64,000 bases of DNA from Arcobacter sp. F155 (GCF_004116455.1 NZ_PDJU01000002.1:186001-250000); one strand, 5' to 3'; positions 20,801 through 28,683 are shown, counted from the stretch's first letter. Program-made: numbers and translations. The notes: a model not told the origin generated them from the letters alone.

Positions 20801-22336
20801 AGTTACCTGTGCAAACTTTTGTCTAAAGAAATCAGTAAAGTTTCTGTTTACAGTAGAGAAACATGCTAAAGGAGTATCATCACCCATAGAACCAACAGGT
20901 TCTTTACCATCTTTTGCCATAGGGTCAATCATTTGATCTAGTGCTTCATAAGTAATATTAAAATACTTTTGTTTTTTCTCTAGTTCATCCATTTCATAAT
21001 CATCAGTATCAATAAATGACTCATCGATATACTCTTGTAAGTATTCCATGTCATTATTTAACCATTTAACATAGTTTTGTGATGATTTTAAATAATCATT
21101 GATATCTTCTTCTTTTAATACTTTCCCATGTTTAAGGTCAAGTCCAATCATCTGCCCTGATTGTAATCTTCCTCTTTCACTAATATTATCTTCATCAATA
21201 TCAATTGTTCCATACTCAGAAGTAATATAGATTTTATGATTTTTAGTAATAACATATTTAGAAGGTCTTAAACCATTTCTATCAATTAAACATCCAATGT
21301 GTCTTCCATCAGTTAATGAAACTGCTGCTGGTCCATCCCAAGCTTCCATTACTGTTGAAGTATATTCATAAAACGCTCTTAAATCAGAATCCATATGTGG
21401 AGCATTTTGCCAAGGAGCAGGAACTAAACTTCTTGCTGCTTTGAAAAAGTCAACACCATTTACAACTAAGAATTCAAACATATTGTCTAATGACGCTGAG
21501 TCTGAACCAGACACTTGTAAAATTGGTAATATTCTTTCTAATTCTTCATCTGTAAAAACTTCAGATTTTAGGTTTTCAGATTTAATTTGAACATTTACTC
21601 TGTTTGCTTCAACTGAATTAATCTCTCCATTGTGAGCGATTGCTCTAAATGGTTGTGCTAATCTCCATTGAGGTAAAGTATTTGTTGAAAATCTTTGGTG
21701 AAATAATGAGAAAGAAATTTGAAAATCCTCATCCCTTAAATCAATATAAAACTTTTTAATGTGCGTAGGCATTACAAGCCCTTTGTACGCGATTACTTTA
21801 GATGAAAATGTTGGAATATAAAAATCTTCTTTATCTACTAATTTGTGTTCACATTCTTTTCTTGTTAAATATAACATCGCATCAAATCTTTTTGATGTCA
21901 TAAGTGCATTTGGCCCAACAAATACTTGAATAATGTGAGGTAAACTCTCTAATGCTTGCTGCCCTAATGCATCAGTGTCTACTGGAACTTCTCTTGTTAA
22001 AAGAACTTTTAAATCATTCTCTTCACAGTGTTCTTTGAAAGTTTCGATATCTTCTAAATCTTTTGCAAATATCATAGCTACTGCATATTTTTCTGGTAAA
22101 TCAATACCTTTTTCACTAGCTATTTTTCTCATAAATTTATTTGGCATAGATAATAATAAACCTGAACCATCTCCAGTTTTACCATCAGCTGCCACTGCAC
22201 CTCTGTGCATCATTCGCTCAAGCGAAGTAATAGCATCTTCTAAATTCTCGTGGCTTGGTCTGCTTTTTAAGTCTGCCATCAAACCGAAACCACAGTTGTC
22301 TTTAAAAGAAGTAAGTAAATCTAAATTACATCCCAT
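17900..22336 (-). CDS. gltB: Glutamate synthase large subunit
   Basis: The protein has 1478 residues, the normal length. Order of domains: class II glutaminase domain with probable nucleophile Cys15 in DNCGFGLMAD after a short propeptide; central domain (about 460-760); FMN-binding synthase domain (about 820-1190) with SGADGGTGAAPLTSIKHTG; a 3Fe-4S motif C-x5-C-x4-C in CKILRICHTNKC; and a C-terminal glycine-rich beta-helix (GXGXG) domain. It converts glutamine plus 2-oxoglutarate to two glutamates with GltD. First gene of a long minus-strand run; a TATAAT box lies 47 bases upstream of the ATG. Confidence 0.96.
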   Translation of the reverse strand: MGCNLDLLTSFKDNCGFGLMADLKSRPSHENLEDAITSLERMMHRGAVAADGKTGDGSGLLLSMPNKFMRKIASEKGIDLPEKYAVAMIFAKDLEDIETFKEHCEENDLKVLLTREVPVDTDALGQQALESLPHIIQVFVGPNALMTSKRFDAMLYLTRKECEHKLVDKEDFYIPTFSSKVIAYKGLVMPTHIKKFYIDLRDEDFQISFSLFHQRFSTNTLPQWRLAQPFRAIAHNGEINSVEANRVNVQIKSENLKSEVFTDEELERILPILQVSGSDSASLDNMFEFLVVNGVDFFKAARSLVPAPWQNAPHMDSDLRAFYEYTSTVMEAWDGPAAVSLTDGRHIGCLIDRNGLRPSKYVITKNHKIYITSEYGTIDIDEDNISERGRLQSGQMIGLDLKHGKVLKEEDINDYLKSSQNYVKWLNNDMEYLQEYIDESFIDTDDYEMDELEKKQKYFNITYEALDQMIDPMAKDGKEPVGSMGDDTPLACFSTVNRNFTDFFRQKFAQVTNPPIDPYREKIVMSLETGFGHIHNILDEKAEDAKRLKVASPILMKEKFDVLNSFGDSTSPRFDEYYKNQVFSTTFKSDLKASLKELANKVAKAVKEDNVSVVILSDKDINENVKLIPMAMAVGFVNESLIKEGIRHKVSIVAVSGEVYDPHMAAVMIGYGASAIYPYMMYASVVELHKTKVSSKYEMQRLLKNTQKALNAGLLKIMSKMGICTIASYRNSRLFDVIGLSDEIINDCFEGSHSDLAGLTYVDIEKRIEKLHFNAFFDDKHIFPLDLGGFYKYMNDGEYHDYGPATTRAMHNKQAKDKEDITDFKKLKELVDTRDKKFIRDFFEFNSDKEAIDVSEVESADDIFKRFATAAMSCGSISPEAHEAMAMAMNTIGGMSNSGEGGEDKGRFGTLRNSKIKQVASGRFGVTPGYLRSAEEIQIKVAQGAKPGEGGQLPGHKVTPLIASLRHTVEGVTLISPPPHHDIYSIEDLAQLIFDLKQINPEAKITVKLVSTIGVGTIAAGVAKAYADRIVISGADGGTGAAPLTSIKHTGNPWELGLAEAHNALKANHLRESVHVQTDGGLKTGLDVVKAAMLGAESYAFGTAALTLLGCKILRICHTNKCSVGVATQDEDLREHFTGTVERLISYFTFIAEDVREILASLGYKSLEDVVGRSDLLKVIDDEFAQKFDFQNVLRRVEGVDTCQKESNVPYDQNKFEKELLKKVHRTIEQPTTPIKVKETICNLNRSFGTLISGEIAKYYGDEGLPDGSINIFLKGIAGQSFGALLSKGMNLYLDGAANDYVGKGMNGGKIIVNTPHQGPEFAGAGNTCLYGATGGKLYVRAAAGERFGVRNSGCTAVVEGTGDNACEYMTGGIVVILGNTGINFGAGMTGGLSFVYDPEKLFVDKMNQELIEAVRIDTDDTERERLFLKRLLMDYLNETESERAEMILENFRAEIRNFWMVKPKNMTVLPLNPEEGD

Positions 22337-22383
22337 CTTTATCCTTTATTATTTATATCTTTATATTCCTCATAAAGTGGGGG

Positions 22384-22389
22384 ATTATA
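22384..22389 (-). promoter_or_regulatory. Probable gltB promoter -10 box
   Basis: TATAAT on the minus strand at 22389-22384, preceded by a long A-run, 47 bases upstream of the gltB ATG. An AAGG ribosome site sits just before the ATG. No -35 consensus is evident. Confidence 0.5.
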
Positions 22390-22484
22390 CTTTTTTTTTG
22401 TTTAAAGCATGGTTAAGGTAAATATCTCCTTAAGAGTAATGCTTTTTGTAGTGCTTTTTTAAGATTTAATCCAATTATTAATTT

Positions 22485-22502
22485 TTGTAACACTTGTTAC
22501 AA
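22485..22502. promoter_or_regulatory. 18-bp palindrome, possible operator
   Basis: TTGTAACACTTGTTACAA has perfect 8-base arms around a 2-base centre. It lies between the divergent gltB and dctP genes, about 80 bases upstream of the dctP -10 box. The shape fits a dimeric regulator site; the regulator is not identifiable from sequence. Confidence 0.45.
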
Positions 22503-22557
22503 TTGAATATTTACAAAAAAATTATTTTATAAACTTTTTCGATATTTTCTACTTTTA

Positions 22558-22589
22558 TACATAAGTTTTACATATCTTTTGATTATACT
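22558..22589 (+). promoter_or_regulatory. Promoter of dctP copy 1
   Basis: A 32-base block ending in the -10-like TATACT (22584-22589), 28 bases before the ATG. The same block precedes dctP copy 2 with 27 of 32 identical bases, so both genes probably have their own, similarly controlled promoter. Confidence 0.5.
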
Positions 22590-22617
22590 TTTCGTAATTT
22601 ATTTTTAAGGAGAAAAA

Positions 22618-23670
22618 ATGACTAAGACAATGAAAGGAATAGTATCAAGTGTTGCTGTTGCATCTATGCTATTATTCACAGGTTGTGGGGACAACAAAGA
22701 GGAAACTAAAACTGCTGAGGCTAAGCCTGCTGCTGAAAAGTTCGTTCTTAAATTCTCACACGTTGTAAGTCCTAACACGCCTAAGGGAAAAGCGGCTGAT
22801 TACTTCGAAAAAAGACTTGAAGAATTATCTGAAGGTAGAATTGATGTTCAAGTTTACCCATCTTCTCAGTTATATAAAGACAATGCTGTTTTAAAAGCAT
22901 TAAAATTAGATTCTGTTCAAATGGCTGCACCGTCATTTTCTAAGTTTGGTAAAATTGTACCTCAATTAGCTTTATTTGATTTACCATTTTTATTCAAAGA
23001 TGTTGATCACTTACACAGAGTTCAAGATGGTGAAGTTGGTCAAAAACTAAAAGATATGGTTACGGATAAAGGTTATGTTGCTTTATCTTTCTGGGATAAT
23101 GGTTTCAAACAATTATCTTCTTCTACTAAGCCTCTAATTTTACCTGAAGATGCTGAAGGTCAAAAATTTAGAATTATGTCTTCTAAAGTTTTAGAAGCTC
23201 AATTCCATGCTGTTGGTGCTAACCCACAAATGATGCCTTTCTCTGAAGTTTATTCAGGGTTACAACAAGGTGTAATTGATGGTCAAGAGAACACTAACTC
23301 TAACATCTTTACTAAAAAATTCCACGAAGTTCAAAAATACTTAACAGTTACTAACCACGGTTACTTAGGTTATTTAGTTGTTATGTCTCAAAAATTCTGG
23401 AACTCTTTACCAGCTGATTTACAAGAAGATGTAAAACAAGCTATGAAAGATGCTACTGATAAAGAAAGAGAATTCGCTGCACAATTAAACAACGAGCAAT
23501 TCGGTTTAATCAAAGAGTATGCTGAAAAAACTGGTAAGTTAGAAATTATTAACTTAAACGACGAGCAAAAAGATGCTTGGAGAAACGCTGTTAGTAAAAT
23601 TTACCCTGAGTTCTACGATGCAAATAGTATCGGTGAAGACCTTATCAAGGGTGCTTTAAATACTAAATAA
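22618..23670 (+). CDS. dctP: TRAP transporter substrate-binding protein DctP, tandem copy 1
   Basis: A lipoprotein-type TRAP solute receptor of 350 residues: a hydrophobic signal ending LLFTGC (lipobox Cys near residue 23), then the DctP fold with FKFRI-type Arg in GQKFRIMSSK, NPQMMPFSEVYSGLQQG and VIDGQENT, which line the carboxylate site. It captures an organic acid in the periplasm and delivers it to DctQM. It has a strong AAGGAG ribosome site. It differs from copy 2 in the mature protein only in the last three codons; bases 22627-23658 are identical to 23823-24854. It is followed by a hairpin rather than directly by dctQ. Confidence 0.93.
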   Translation: MTKTMKGIVSSVAVASMLLFTGCGDNKEETKTAEAKPAAEKFVLKFSHVVSPNTPKGKAADYFEKRLEELSEGRIDVQVYPSSQLYKDNAVLKALKLDSVQMAAPSFSKFGKIVPQLALFDLPFLFKDVDHLHRVQDGEVGQKLKDMVTDKGYVALSFWDNGFKQLSSSTKPLILPEDAEGQKFRIMSSKVLEAQFHAVGANPQMMPFSEVYSGLQQGVIDGQENTNSNIFTKKFHEVQKYLTVTNHGYLGYLVVMSQKFWNSLPADLQEDVKQAMKDATDKEREFAAQLNNEQFGLIKEYAEKTGKLEIINLNDEQKDAWRNAVSKIYPEFYDANSIGEDLIKGALNTK

Positions 23671-23677
23671 ATCTACT

Positions 23678-23702
23678 AGACTATCGGTTTTTCCGGTAGT
23701 CT
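23678..23702 (+). terminator. Hairpin after dctP copy 1
   Basis: A 10-bp stem (AGACTATCGG pairing with CCGGTAGTCT, one G-U pair) around a 5-T loop, eight bases after the stop. No T-tract follows, so it may act as a 3' stabiliser of the dctP message or a weak terminator rather than a strong intrinsic terminator. Confidence 0.55.
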
Positions 23703-23752
23703 GACTCTCTCAACCTATAAACTACCTTAAATTTCCAAATTTTACACATATG

Positions 23753-23784
23753 TACATAAAGCTTACATATCTTTTCATTATAAT
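23753..23784 (+). promoter_or_regulatory. Promoter of dctP copy 2
   Basis: A 32-base block related to that upstream of copy 1 (27 of 32 identical), ending in TATAAT at 23779-23784, 29 bases before the ATG. The -10 is closer to consensus than in copy 1. Confidence 0.5.
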
Positions 23785-23813
23785 CCTTTTATAGACTAAA
23801 AAAGGAGAAAAAT

Positions 23814-24866
23814 ATGACTAAAACAATGAAAGGAATAGTATCAAGTGTTGCTGTTGCATCTATGCTATTATTCACAGGTTGTGGGGACAACAAAGAGGAA
23901 ACTAAAACTGCTGAGGCTAAGCCTGCTGCTGAAAAGTTCGTTCTTAAATTCTCACACGTTGTAAGTCCTAACACGCCTAAGGGAAAAGCGGCTGATTACT
24001 TCGAAAAAAGACTTGAAGAATTATCTGAAGGTAGAATTGATGTTCAAGTTTACCCATCTTCTCAGTTATATAAAGACAATGCTGTTTTAAAAGCATTAAA
24101 ATTAGATTCTGTTCAAATGGCTGCACCGTCATTTTCTAAGTTTGGTAAAATTGTACCTCAATTAGCTTTATTTGATTTACCATTTTTATTCAAAGATGTT
24201 GATCACTTACACAGAGTTCAAGATGGTGAAGTTGGTCAAAAACTAAAAGATATGGTTACGGATAAAGGTTATGTTGCTTTATCTTTCTGGGATAATGGTT
24301 TCAAACAATTATCTTCTTCTACTAAGCCTCTAATTTTACCTGAAGATGCTGAAGGTCAAAAATTTAGAATTATGTCTTCTAAAGTTTTAGAAGCTCAATT
24401 CCATGCTGTTGGTGCTAACCCACAAATGATGCCTTTCTCTGAAGTTTATTCAGGGTTACAACAAGGTGTAATTGATGGTCAAGAGAACACTAACTCTAAC
24501 ATCTTTACTAAAAAATTCCACGAAGTTCAAAAATACTTAACAGTTACTAACCACGGTTACTTAGGTTATTTAGTTGTTATGTCTCAAAAATTCTGGAACT
24601 CTTTACCAGCTGATTTACAAGAAGATGTAAAACAAGCTATGAAAGATGCTACTGATAAAGAAAGAGAATTCGCTGCACAATTAAACAACGAGCAATTCGG
24701 TTTAATCAAAGAGTATGCTGAAAAAACTGGTAAGTTAGAAATTATTAACTTAAACGACGAGCAAAAAGATGCTTGGAGAAACGCTGTTAGTAAAATTTAC
24801 CCTGAGTTCTACGATGCAAATAGTATCGGTGAAGACCTTATCAAGGGTGCTTTAGCAACGGAGTAA
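23814..24866 (+). CDS. dctP: TRAP transporter substrate-binding protein DctP, tandem copy 2
   Basis: A 350-residue solute receptor that, by my reading, matches copy 1 except for a silent base in codon 3 and the last three codons, which read Ala-Thr-Glu in place of Asn-Thr-Lys. The altered end contains GGAG, which is the ribosome-binding site for dctQ three bases downstream; copy 1 lacks it. So this is the operon-linked copy, expected to be translated in step with the permease subunits. The ligand is unknown; the conserved Arg and Asn positions fit a carboxylic acid. Confidence 0.93.
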   Translation: MTKTMKGIVSSVAVASMLLFTGCGDNKEETKTAEAKPAAEKFVLKFSHVVSPNTPKGKAADYFEKRLEELSEGRIDVQVYPSSQLYKDNAVLKALKLDSVQMAAPSFSKFGKIVPQLALFDLPFLFKDVDHLHRVQDGEVGQKLKDMVTDKGYVALSFWDNGFKQLSSSTKPLILPEDAEGQKFRIMSSKVLEAQFHAVGANPQMMPFSEVYSGLQQGVIDGQENTNSNIFTKKFHEVQKYLTVTNHGYLGYLVVMSQKFWNSLPADLQEDVKQAMKDATDKEREFAAQLNNEQFGLIKEYAEKTGKLEIINLNDEQKDAWRNAVSKIYPEFYDANSIGEDLIKGALATE

Positions 24867-24869
24867 AAC

Positions 24870-25496
24870 ATGGTTGTATTTAATATTTTAAGTAAATTTA
24901 TTGGTTGGATAAACCAATCAATCGCAGTGATAGGTATCACTGCGGGTGTAGCTGTATCATTTGTAAATGTTGTAGCAAGATATGCTTTTGATGCTTCATT
25001 AGTTTGGGCTTCAGAATTAAGTATTTTCTTATTTCTTTGGTCTGTATTCTTTGCAGCAGCATATTGTTTCAAGAAAGATGCTCACATTGCAGTGACTATC
25101 ATCCTAGATATCATGCCAACAAAAATTGCTAAAATCATGTTACTAATTTCACACATAGTAACACTTGTATTCTTAGCTACAGTTTCTTATTTTGGTTATG
25201 AGTATTTACTACTAGTAAATGATTTAGATGAAAGATCAATCGACCTTTGGGGAATGCCAATGTGGATTGTGTATTTAGTTATCCCTGTTTCTTTTGCACT
25301 TGCTTCTTATAGAGTTGCAGAAAGAATTATTATTATTGCTAGAACAAGTCATGAAGACATTTTACAAGAAAGTGAAGCAGAGCAAGTTTTAGCAGGAATG
25401 GGAATGGGTGCTAAAGAAAACGCTGATAATGAAAATGTAAAAGAGTTAAATGATATGGTTAAAGAAGTAGAAAAGAAAACAGGAGGAATGCTATAA
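24870..25496 (+). CDS. dctQ: TRAP transporter small permease DctQ
   Basis: The protein has 208 residues and four membrane helices within about residues 1-155, including the family-typical RYAFDASLVWASELSIFLFLWSVFF region (first part shown). A polar C-terminal tail of some 45 residues extends past the last helix, longer than in most DctQ proteins. It pairs with DctM in the inner membrane. It starts 3 bases after dctP copy 2 and uses a GGAG inside that gene; the stop overlaps the dctM start (TAATG). Confidence 0.9.
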   Translation: MVVFNILSKFIGWINQSIAVIGITAGVAVSFVNVVARYAFDASLVWASELSIFLFLWSVFFAAAYCFKKDAHIAVTIILDIMPTKIAKIMLLISHIVTLVFLATVSYFGYEYLLLVNDLDERSIDLWGMPMWIVYLVIPVSFALASYRVAERIIIIARTSHEDILQESEAEQVLAGMGMGAKENADNENVKELNDMVKEVEKKTGGML

Positions 25497-26779
25497 TGAG
25501 TGTTGCAGTATTATTTGGTATATTTTTCTCTCTTGTTGTTGTAGGTGCACCTATTGCAATCTGTCTTGGTGCAGCAACATTTGTAACGTTACTACTGTTT
25601 ACGCCTATTTCTCCTATAGAAATTTCGGCGATGATGTTTGAAAAAGTTGAGCACTACTCACTTATGGCAATTCCAATGTTTATCTTTGCTGGTAACTTAT
25701 TATCAAAGGGTTCAGCAGCACAAAGAATTATTGAATTTGCTAAATCGATAGTTGGACACTTACCAGGTGGTTTACCAATCTCTGCTATTTTTGCATCTAT
25801 TATTTTTGCGGCAGTTTCTGGTTCGTCTCCTGCAACAGTTGTTGCTATTGGTTCTATTATGTTCGGTGCTATTATGCAAGCTGGATACCCAAAAAGATAT
25901 GCTGTTGGTACAATTGCAACTGCTGGTTCTTTAGGTATTCTTATTCCACCATCAATCGTACTTATCGTATATGGGGTAACTGCTGAAGTTTCTATTGGTA
26001 AACTATTTATGGCAGGTGTTGTTCCAGGTATTATGCTTGGTGTTATGATGATGGCTGTTACATATATTGGTGCTAGAAGATTAGGATTCGAAAGAACTGA
26101 GCCTAAACCATTTAAAGAAAGATTAGCTAAGATGAAAGATGCGTCATGGGGACTTATGACAATCGTTCTAGTAATCGGTGGTATTTATGGTGGTATCTTT
26201 ACTCCAACTGAAGCTGCAGCTGTAGCTTGTGTTTGGGCATTTATTGTTTCTGTATTTATCTATAAAGATATTAAAATCACAGAAATCTGGGGAACAGCTT
26301 TAGAGTCTGCAAAAACTACTGCAATGATTATGTTTATTATTGCAAATGCTATGTTATTTGCTCACTTCTTAACAATTGAGAATATTCCTCAAGCAATTAC
26401 TGAAGCTTTAATTGAAGCAAATGTAAATAAATATATGTTCTTAATCGCTGTTAACTTACTTCTAATTTTAGCTGGTTCATTCATGGAGCCATCAGCTATT
26501 ATTATGATTATGGTACCTTTATTACTTCCAGTTGCTGTTGCACTTGGAATTGACCCAATTCACTTTGGTATCATTATTACAGTAAATATGGAGCTTGGAA
26601 TGGTATCCCCACCTGTTGGTCTGAATCTGTTTGTAACCTCAGGTCTAACCGGTATGAGTATCAAAGATGTTATTGTCGCCGCGTTCCCGTGGACATTAAC
26701 GATTTTTGTAGGATTAATACTTGTTACGTATATCCCTCAAATCTCTTTATTCTTACCAAACTTAATGTATGGTGGATGA
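25496..26779 (+). CDS. dctM: TRAP transporter large permease DctM
   Basis: The protein has 427 residues and about twelve helices, the Na-coupled transport subunit. Family segments include AIPMFIFAGNLLSKGSAAQR, AAVSGSSPATVVAIGSIM, GSLGILIPPSIVLIVYG, TPTEAAAVA and GMVSPPVGLNLFV. The start overlaps the dctQ stop by one base. A strong terminator follows 30 bases after the stop, closing the dctP-dctP-dctQ-dctM unit. Confidence 0.94.
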   Translation: MSVAVLFGIFFSLVVVGAPIAICLGAATFVTLLLFTPISPIEISAMMFEKVEHYSLMAIPMFIFAGNLLSKGSAAQRIIEFAKSIVGHLPGGLPISAIFASIIFAAVSGSSPATVVAIGSIMFGAIMQAGYPKRYAVGTIATAGSLGILIPPSIVLIVYGVTAEVSIGKLFMAGVVPGIMLGVMMMAVTYIGARRLGFERTEPKPFKERLAKMKDASWGLMTIVLVIGGIYGGIFTPTEAAAVACVWAFIVSVFIYKDIKITEIWGTALESAKTTAMIMFIIANAMLFAHFLTIENIPQAITEALIEANVNKYMFLIAVNLLLILAGSFMEPSAIIMIMVPLLLPVAVALGIDPIHFGIIITVNMELGMVSPPVGLNLFVTSGLTGMSIKDVIVAAFPWTLTIFVGLILVTYIPQISLFLPNLMYGG

Positions 26780-26810
26780 TAAACAAACTGTTTAAAATTA
26801 AATCACTTAA

Positions 26811-26842
26811 AAAGCTAGGAGTTTTAACTTCTAGCTTTTTTT
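26811..26842 (+). terminator. Intrinsic terminator after dctM
   Basis: Stem AAAGCTAGGAG with CTTCTAGCTTT (one G-U pair) around TTTTAA, followed by a run of T. It ends the TRAP operon and, because the 5' arm begins with an A-run, may also serve the convergent exonuclease gene. Confidence 0.85.
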
Positions 26843-26875
26843 ATGCTCTTAAATTAATATCCATTTTTTAAACTA

Positions 26876-27400
26876 CTAAAAAGTCTTTTCCATACATTTT
26901 AATATCTCGTAAGTTTTACTCACATCATATGTAGCACTATGATATGAAAGTGGGTCAAAATCTATCCCATAGAAAACACAAGTCTCATCTAGCTTTGGGT
27001 TTTTGATATTTCCATTTTTGTTTAGTGCTTTTACTATATGTTTATTCTCTTTCATAGTACAAAAGTGTTTTTCAAAACTTACAAGCTTATCAAGATGTCT
27101 AAGCTCAAAGTTTATATTGTGAGCAATCAAAGTATTTGCACTAGAACAAAAGTCAATAAACTCTTCATCTTCATTAAAAAAAGAGCTATAACTAGCACCA
27201 TTTCTATGAGCAATAATTTTCTCAGGGGTAAGTCTATGAACCTCATAAGAGTAAGGATTTACTGGATATCGTGAAAGATAGTATCTATGGAACTTATCAA
27301 TAACTTTAAAGTCTCCATCTATAAACTCTAACTTAACAGCAGCAGCCTCAATAACATCTTGAGGGTTCATTGTATTTGTTTCAAAATCTAATATAATCAT
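26876..27400 (-). CDS. DnaQ-like 3'-5' exonuclease (DEDDh)
   Basis: The protein has 174 residues with Exo I IILDFETNTM (D4/E6), Exo II LIAHNINFELRHLD and Exo III YHSATYDVSKT (His and Asp five residues on), which makes it a DEDDh-type nuclease. It lacks the polymerase-binding tail of true epsilon subunits and resembles stand-alone PolC/DnaQ-like nucleases. A role in DNA or RNA end trimming is probable; nothing in the context narrows it. It is convergent with dctM. Confidence 0.82.
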   Translation of the reverse strand: MIILDFETNTMNPQDVIEAAAVKLEFIDGDFKVIDKFHRYYLSRYPVNPYSYEVHRLTPEKIIAHRNGASYSSFFNEDEEFIDFCSSANTLIAHNINFELRHLDKLVSFEKHFCTMKENKHIVKALNKNGNIKNPKLDETCVFYGIDFDPLSYHSATYDVSKTYEILKCMEKTF

Positions 27401-27423
27401 GGCAGGATTATATCAACTTTTAT

Positions 27424-27783
27424 CTATTTAATAAATTTCTCTTCTAATTCTTCGGCTGTTAATTCGATATTATCTTCATTTAAAAAACCATACCAATAAG
27501 TATCTTCATCATCTTGAACTTCAATAACTAAGATATTCTCTTCTTTATGATTTTCTACAAATTTTTCAATTGCTTCAAGAGCAGAATTATTCCAATATCT
27601 TTCGATTTCTTCATTATTTCCTGCATCGAAGAAAAGGCAATCTTCACATATCGAAAAAAGATAGTTTCCTGCACCTTCATAAATTTCAAATGAACTATCT
27701 TCGTTATATAGTTTTTCATTTGTAAATGGGCAATATAAGCTAAATTTTTTTGGGCTTTTTAGTTTTAAAACTACTTTATTCAT
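27424..27783 (-). CDS. Hypothetical protein, small acidic
   Basis: The protein has 119 residues from the ATG at 27783, which has AGGA five bases upstream; an earlier in-frame ATG at 27789 lacks a usable site. The sequence is acidic and soluble with no signal or membrane segment. The start KLKSPKKFSLYCPFTNEKLYNED and later CEDCLFFDAG contain a CxxC pair plus one more Cys, so a small metal site is possible. It lies 23 bases upstream of the exonuclease gene on the same strand. I do not recognise a family. Confidence 0.6.
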   Translation of the reverse strand: MNKVVLKLKSPKKFSLYCPFTNEKLYNEDSSFEIYEGAGNYLFSICEDCLFFDAGNNEEIERYWNNSALEAIEKFVENHKEENILVIEVQDDEDTYWYGFLNEDNIELTAEELEEKFIK

Positions 27784-27951
27784 AATCATCCTATGTAATT
27801 AATTTTTAGGATTATATTAAAGTTTTTCTAAAATCCTAGTGATTAATATTTGCACTATAGTAAAAGACGATTGTATTAATATAATCTAAAAACCTAAGTT
27901 TAAAATTTCAAATGTATAATGCTAAAATTATTTTAATTTTAAAGGTTATTT

Positions 27952-28278
27952 ATGAGCAATATAGTATTTACAGTAAAAATAAAAGTTAAAGAAGAGTTTA
28001 CACAAATAGTTTATCCATTTATGCAAGCGATGCATAAACTTACCCATGATTTTGATGAAGGTTTTATTCAATATGACCTTTTCAAAGATAAAGAAGATGA
28101 AAACAAATTTTATTTTATAGAAGAGTGGGACAGTGAAGAGTCTCTTGAAAAACATAAACAAAAAGAGCACTACAAAAGTTTTATAGAGTTTTTAGATGAT
28201 AAGGTAGAATCTATTGATAAGGTTTTAGAAAAGATTAATACAAGTTCTTTGGAGAAAGTTGAAAGTTTGACTATATAA
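27952..28278 (+). CDS. Antibiotic biosynthesis monooxygenase (ABM/YgiN)-type protein
   Basis: The protein has 108 residues with the ferredoxin-like ABM pattern: IVFTVKIKVKEEF at the start, a central FDEGFIQYDLFKDKEDENKFYFIEEW (first part shown) and SEESLEKHKQKEHYKSFIEFL. YgiN-type proteins oxidise quinols or act in small-molecule turnover without cofactors. It has AAAGG seven bases before the ATG and is followed immediately by a terminator, so it is a single-gene unit. The C-terminal about 15 residues are an extension of unknown meaning. Confidence 0.8.
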   Translation: MSNIVFTVKIKVKEEFTQIVYPFMQAMHKLTHDFDEGFIQYDLFKDKEDENKFYFIEEWDSEESLEKHKQKEHYKSFIEFLDDKVESIDKVLEKINTSSLEKVESLTI

Positions 28279-28303
28279 AAGAGAAGATTTCACCTTCTCT
28301 TTT
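28277..28303 (+). terminator. Intrinsic terminator
   Basis: A perfect 10-bp stem, AAAAGAGAAG with CTTCTCTTTT, and a 7-base loop starting at the stop codon of the ABM gene. The A- and T-rich arms make it bidirectional, so it may also stop transcripts from the defence operon on the other strand. Confidence 0.85.
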
Positions 28304-28438
28304 CTTCCTCTATTTGCTTAGAAAGATTTGAAAAGGTATTTATAGCTTTTAAGCCAAAATGTTTTGGGCTATTGAATGCCTTTTATTTGTAGGTAGTTAG
28401 ATAAGTTCATTGTATTTTACCTTTGTTTGTTGTTGCAT

Positions 28439-28681
28439 TTAGTTATAATTATATTCTAAATTCCTACGGGACAACCCACCTTCATGAGGGGGGGTGTAAT
28501 CTATCAGTTCTTTAAATTTATTTTTCATATTTTTAAAATCATCAATATTTATCATTCCAATTTTATTTAAAAGTCTTTTTGTACCGAAAAGTTCCATTGA
28601 AAAAAATGTGCCTGTCTTCTTTTTCCCAGTTTTATTTGAAAAAAAGTTTCTAAAGTCATTTTTGGCACAGAATTGACACAA
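28439..28681 (-). CDS. Short unidentified ORF after the HNH gene
   Basis: An 80-codon frame starting with TTG two bases after the HNH stop. The product is basic, with CQFCAKND at its start (CxxC) and no recognisable domain. The last third covers a G7 tract and a GC-rich hairpin near 28474-28495 that is unlike its surroundings. It may be a coupled third gene of the defence operon or only a degraded remnant. There is no visible ribosome site other than coupling to the HNH gene. Confidence 0.3.
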   Translation of the reverse strand: MCQFCAKNDFRNFFSNKTGKKKTGTFFSMELFGTKRLLNKIGMINIDDFKNMKNKFKELIDYTPPHEGGLSRRNLEYNYN

Positions 28682-28683
28682 TC

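Larger units (their letters stand above)
22627..24854 (+). repeat. 1032-bp perfect direct repeat covering both dctP genes
   Basis: Bases 22627-23658 and 23823-24854 are identical with a constant offset of 1196. The flanks (leader, hairpin region and last codons) differ. This pattern fits either recent duplication of the coding part or continuing gene conversion. Confidence 0.9.

Noticed and set aside
27946-28170. Minus-strand ORF of 74 codons opposite the ABM-type gene
   Set aside because: It lies inside the plus-strand gene, is rich in Phe/Lys as expected from an antisense of AT-rich code, and has no ribosome site.
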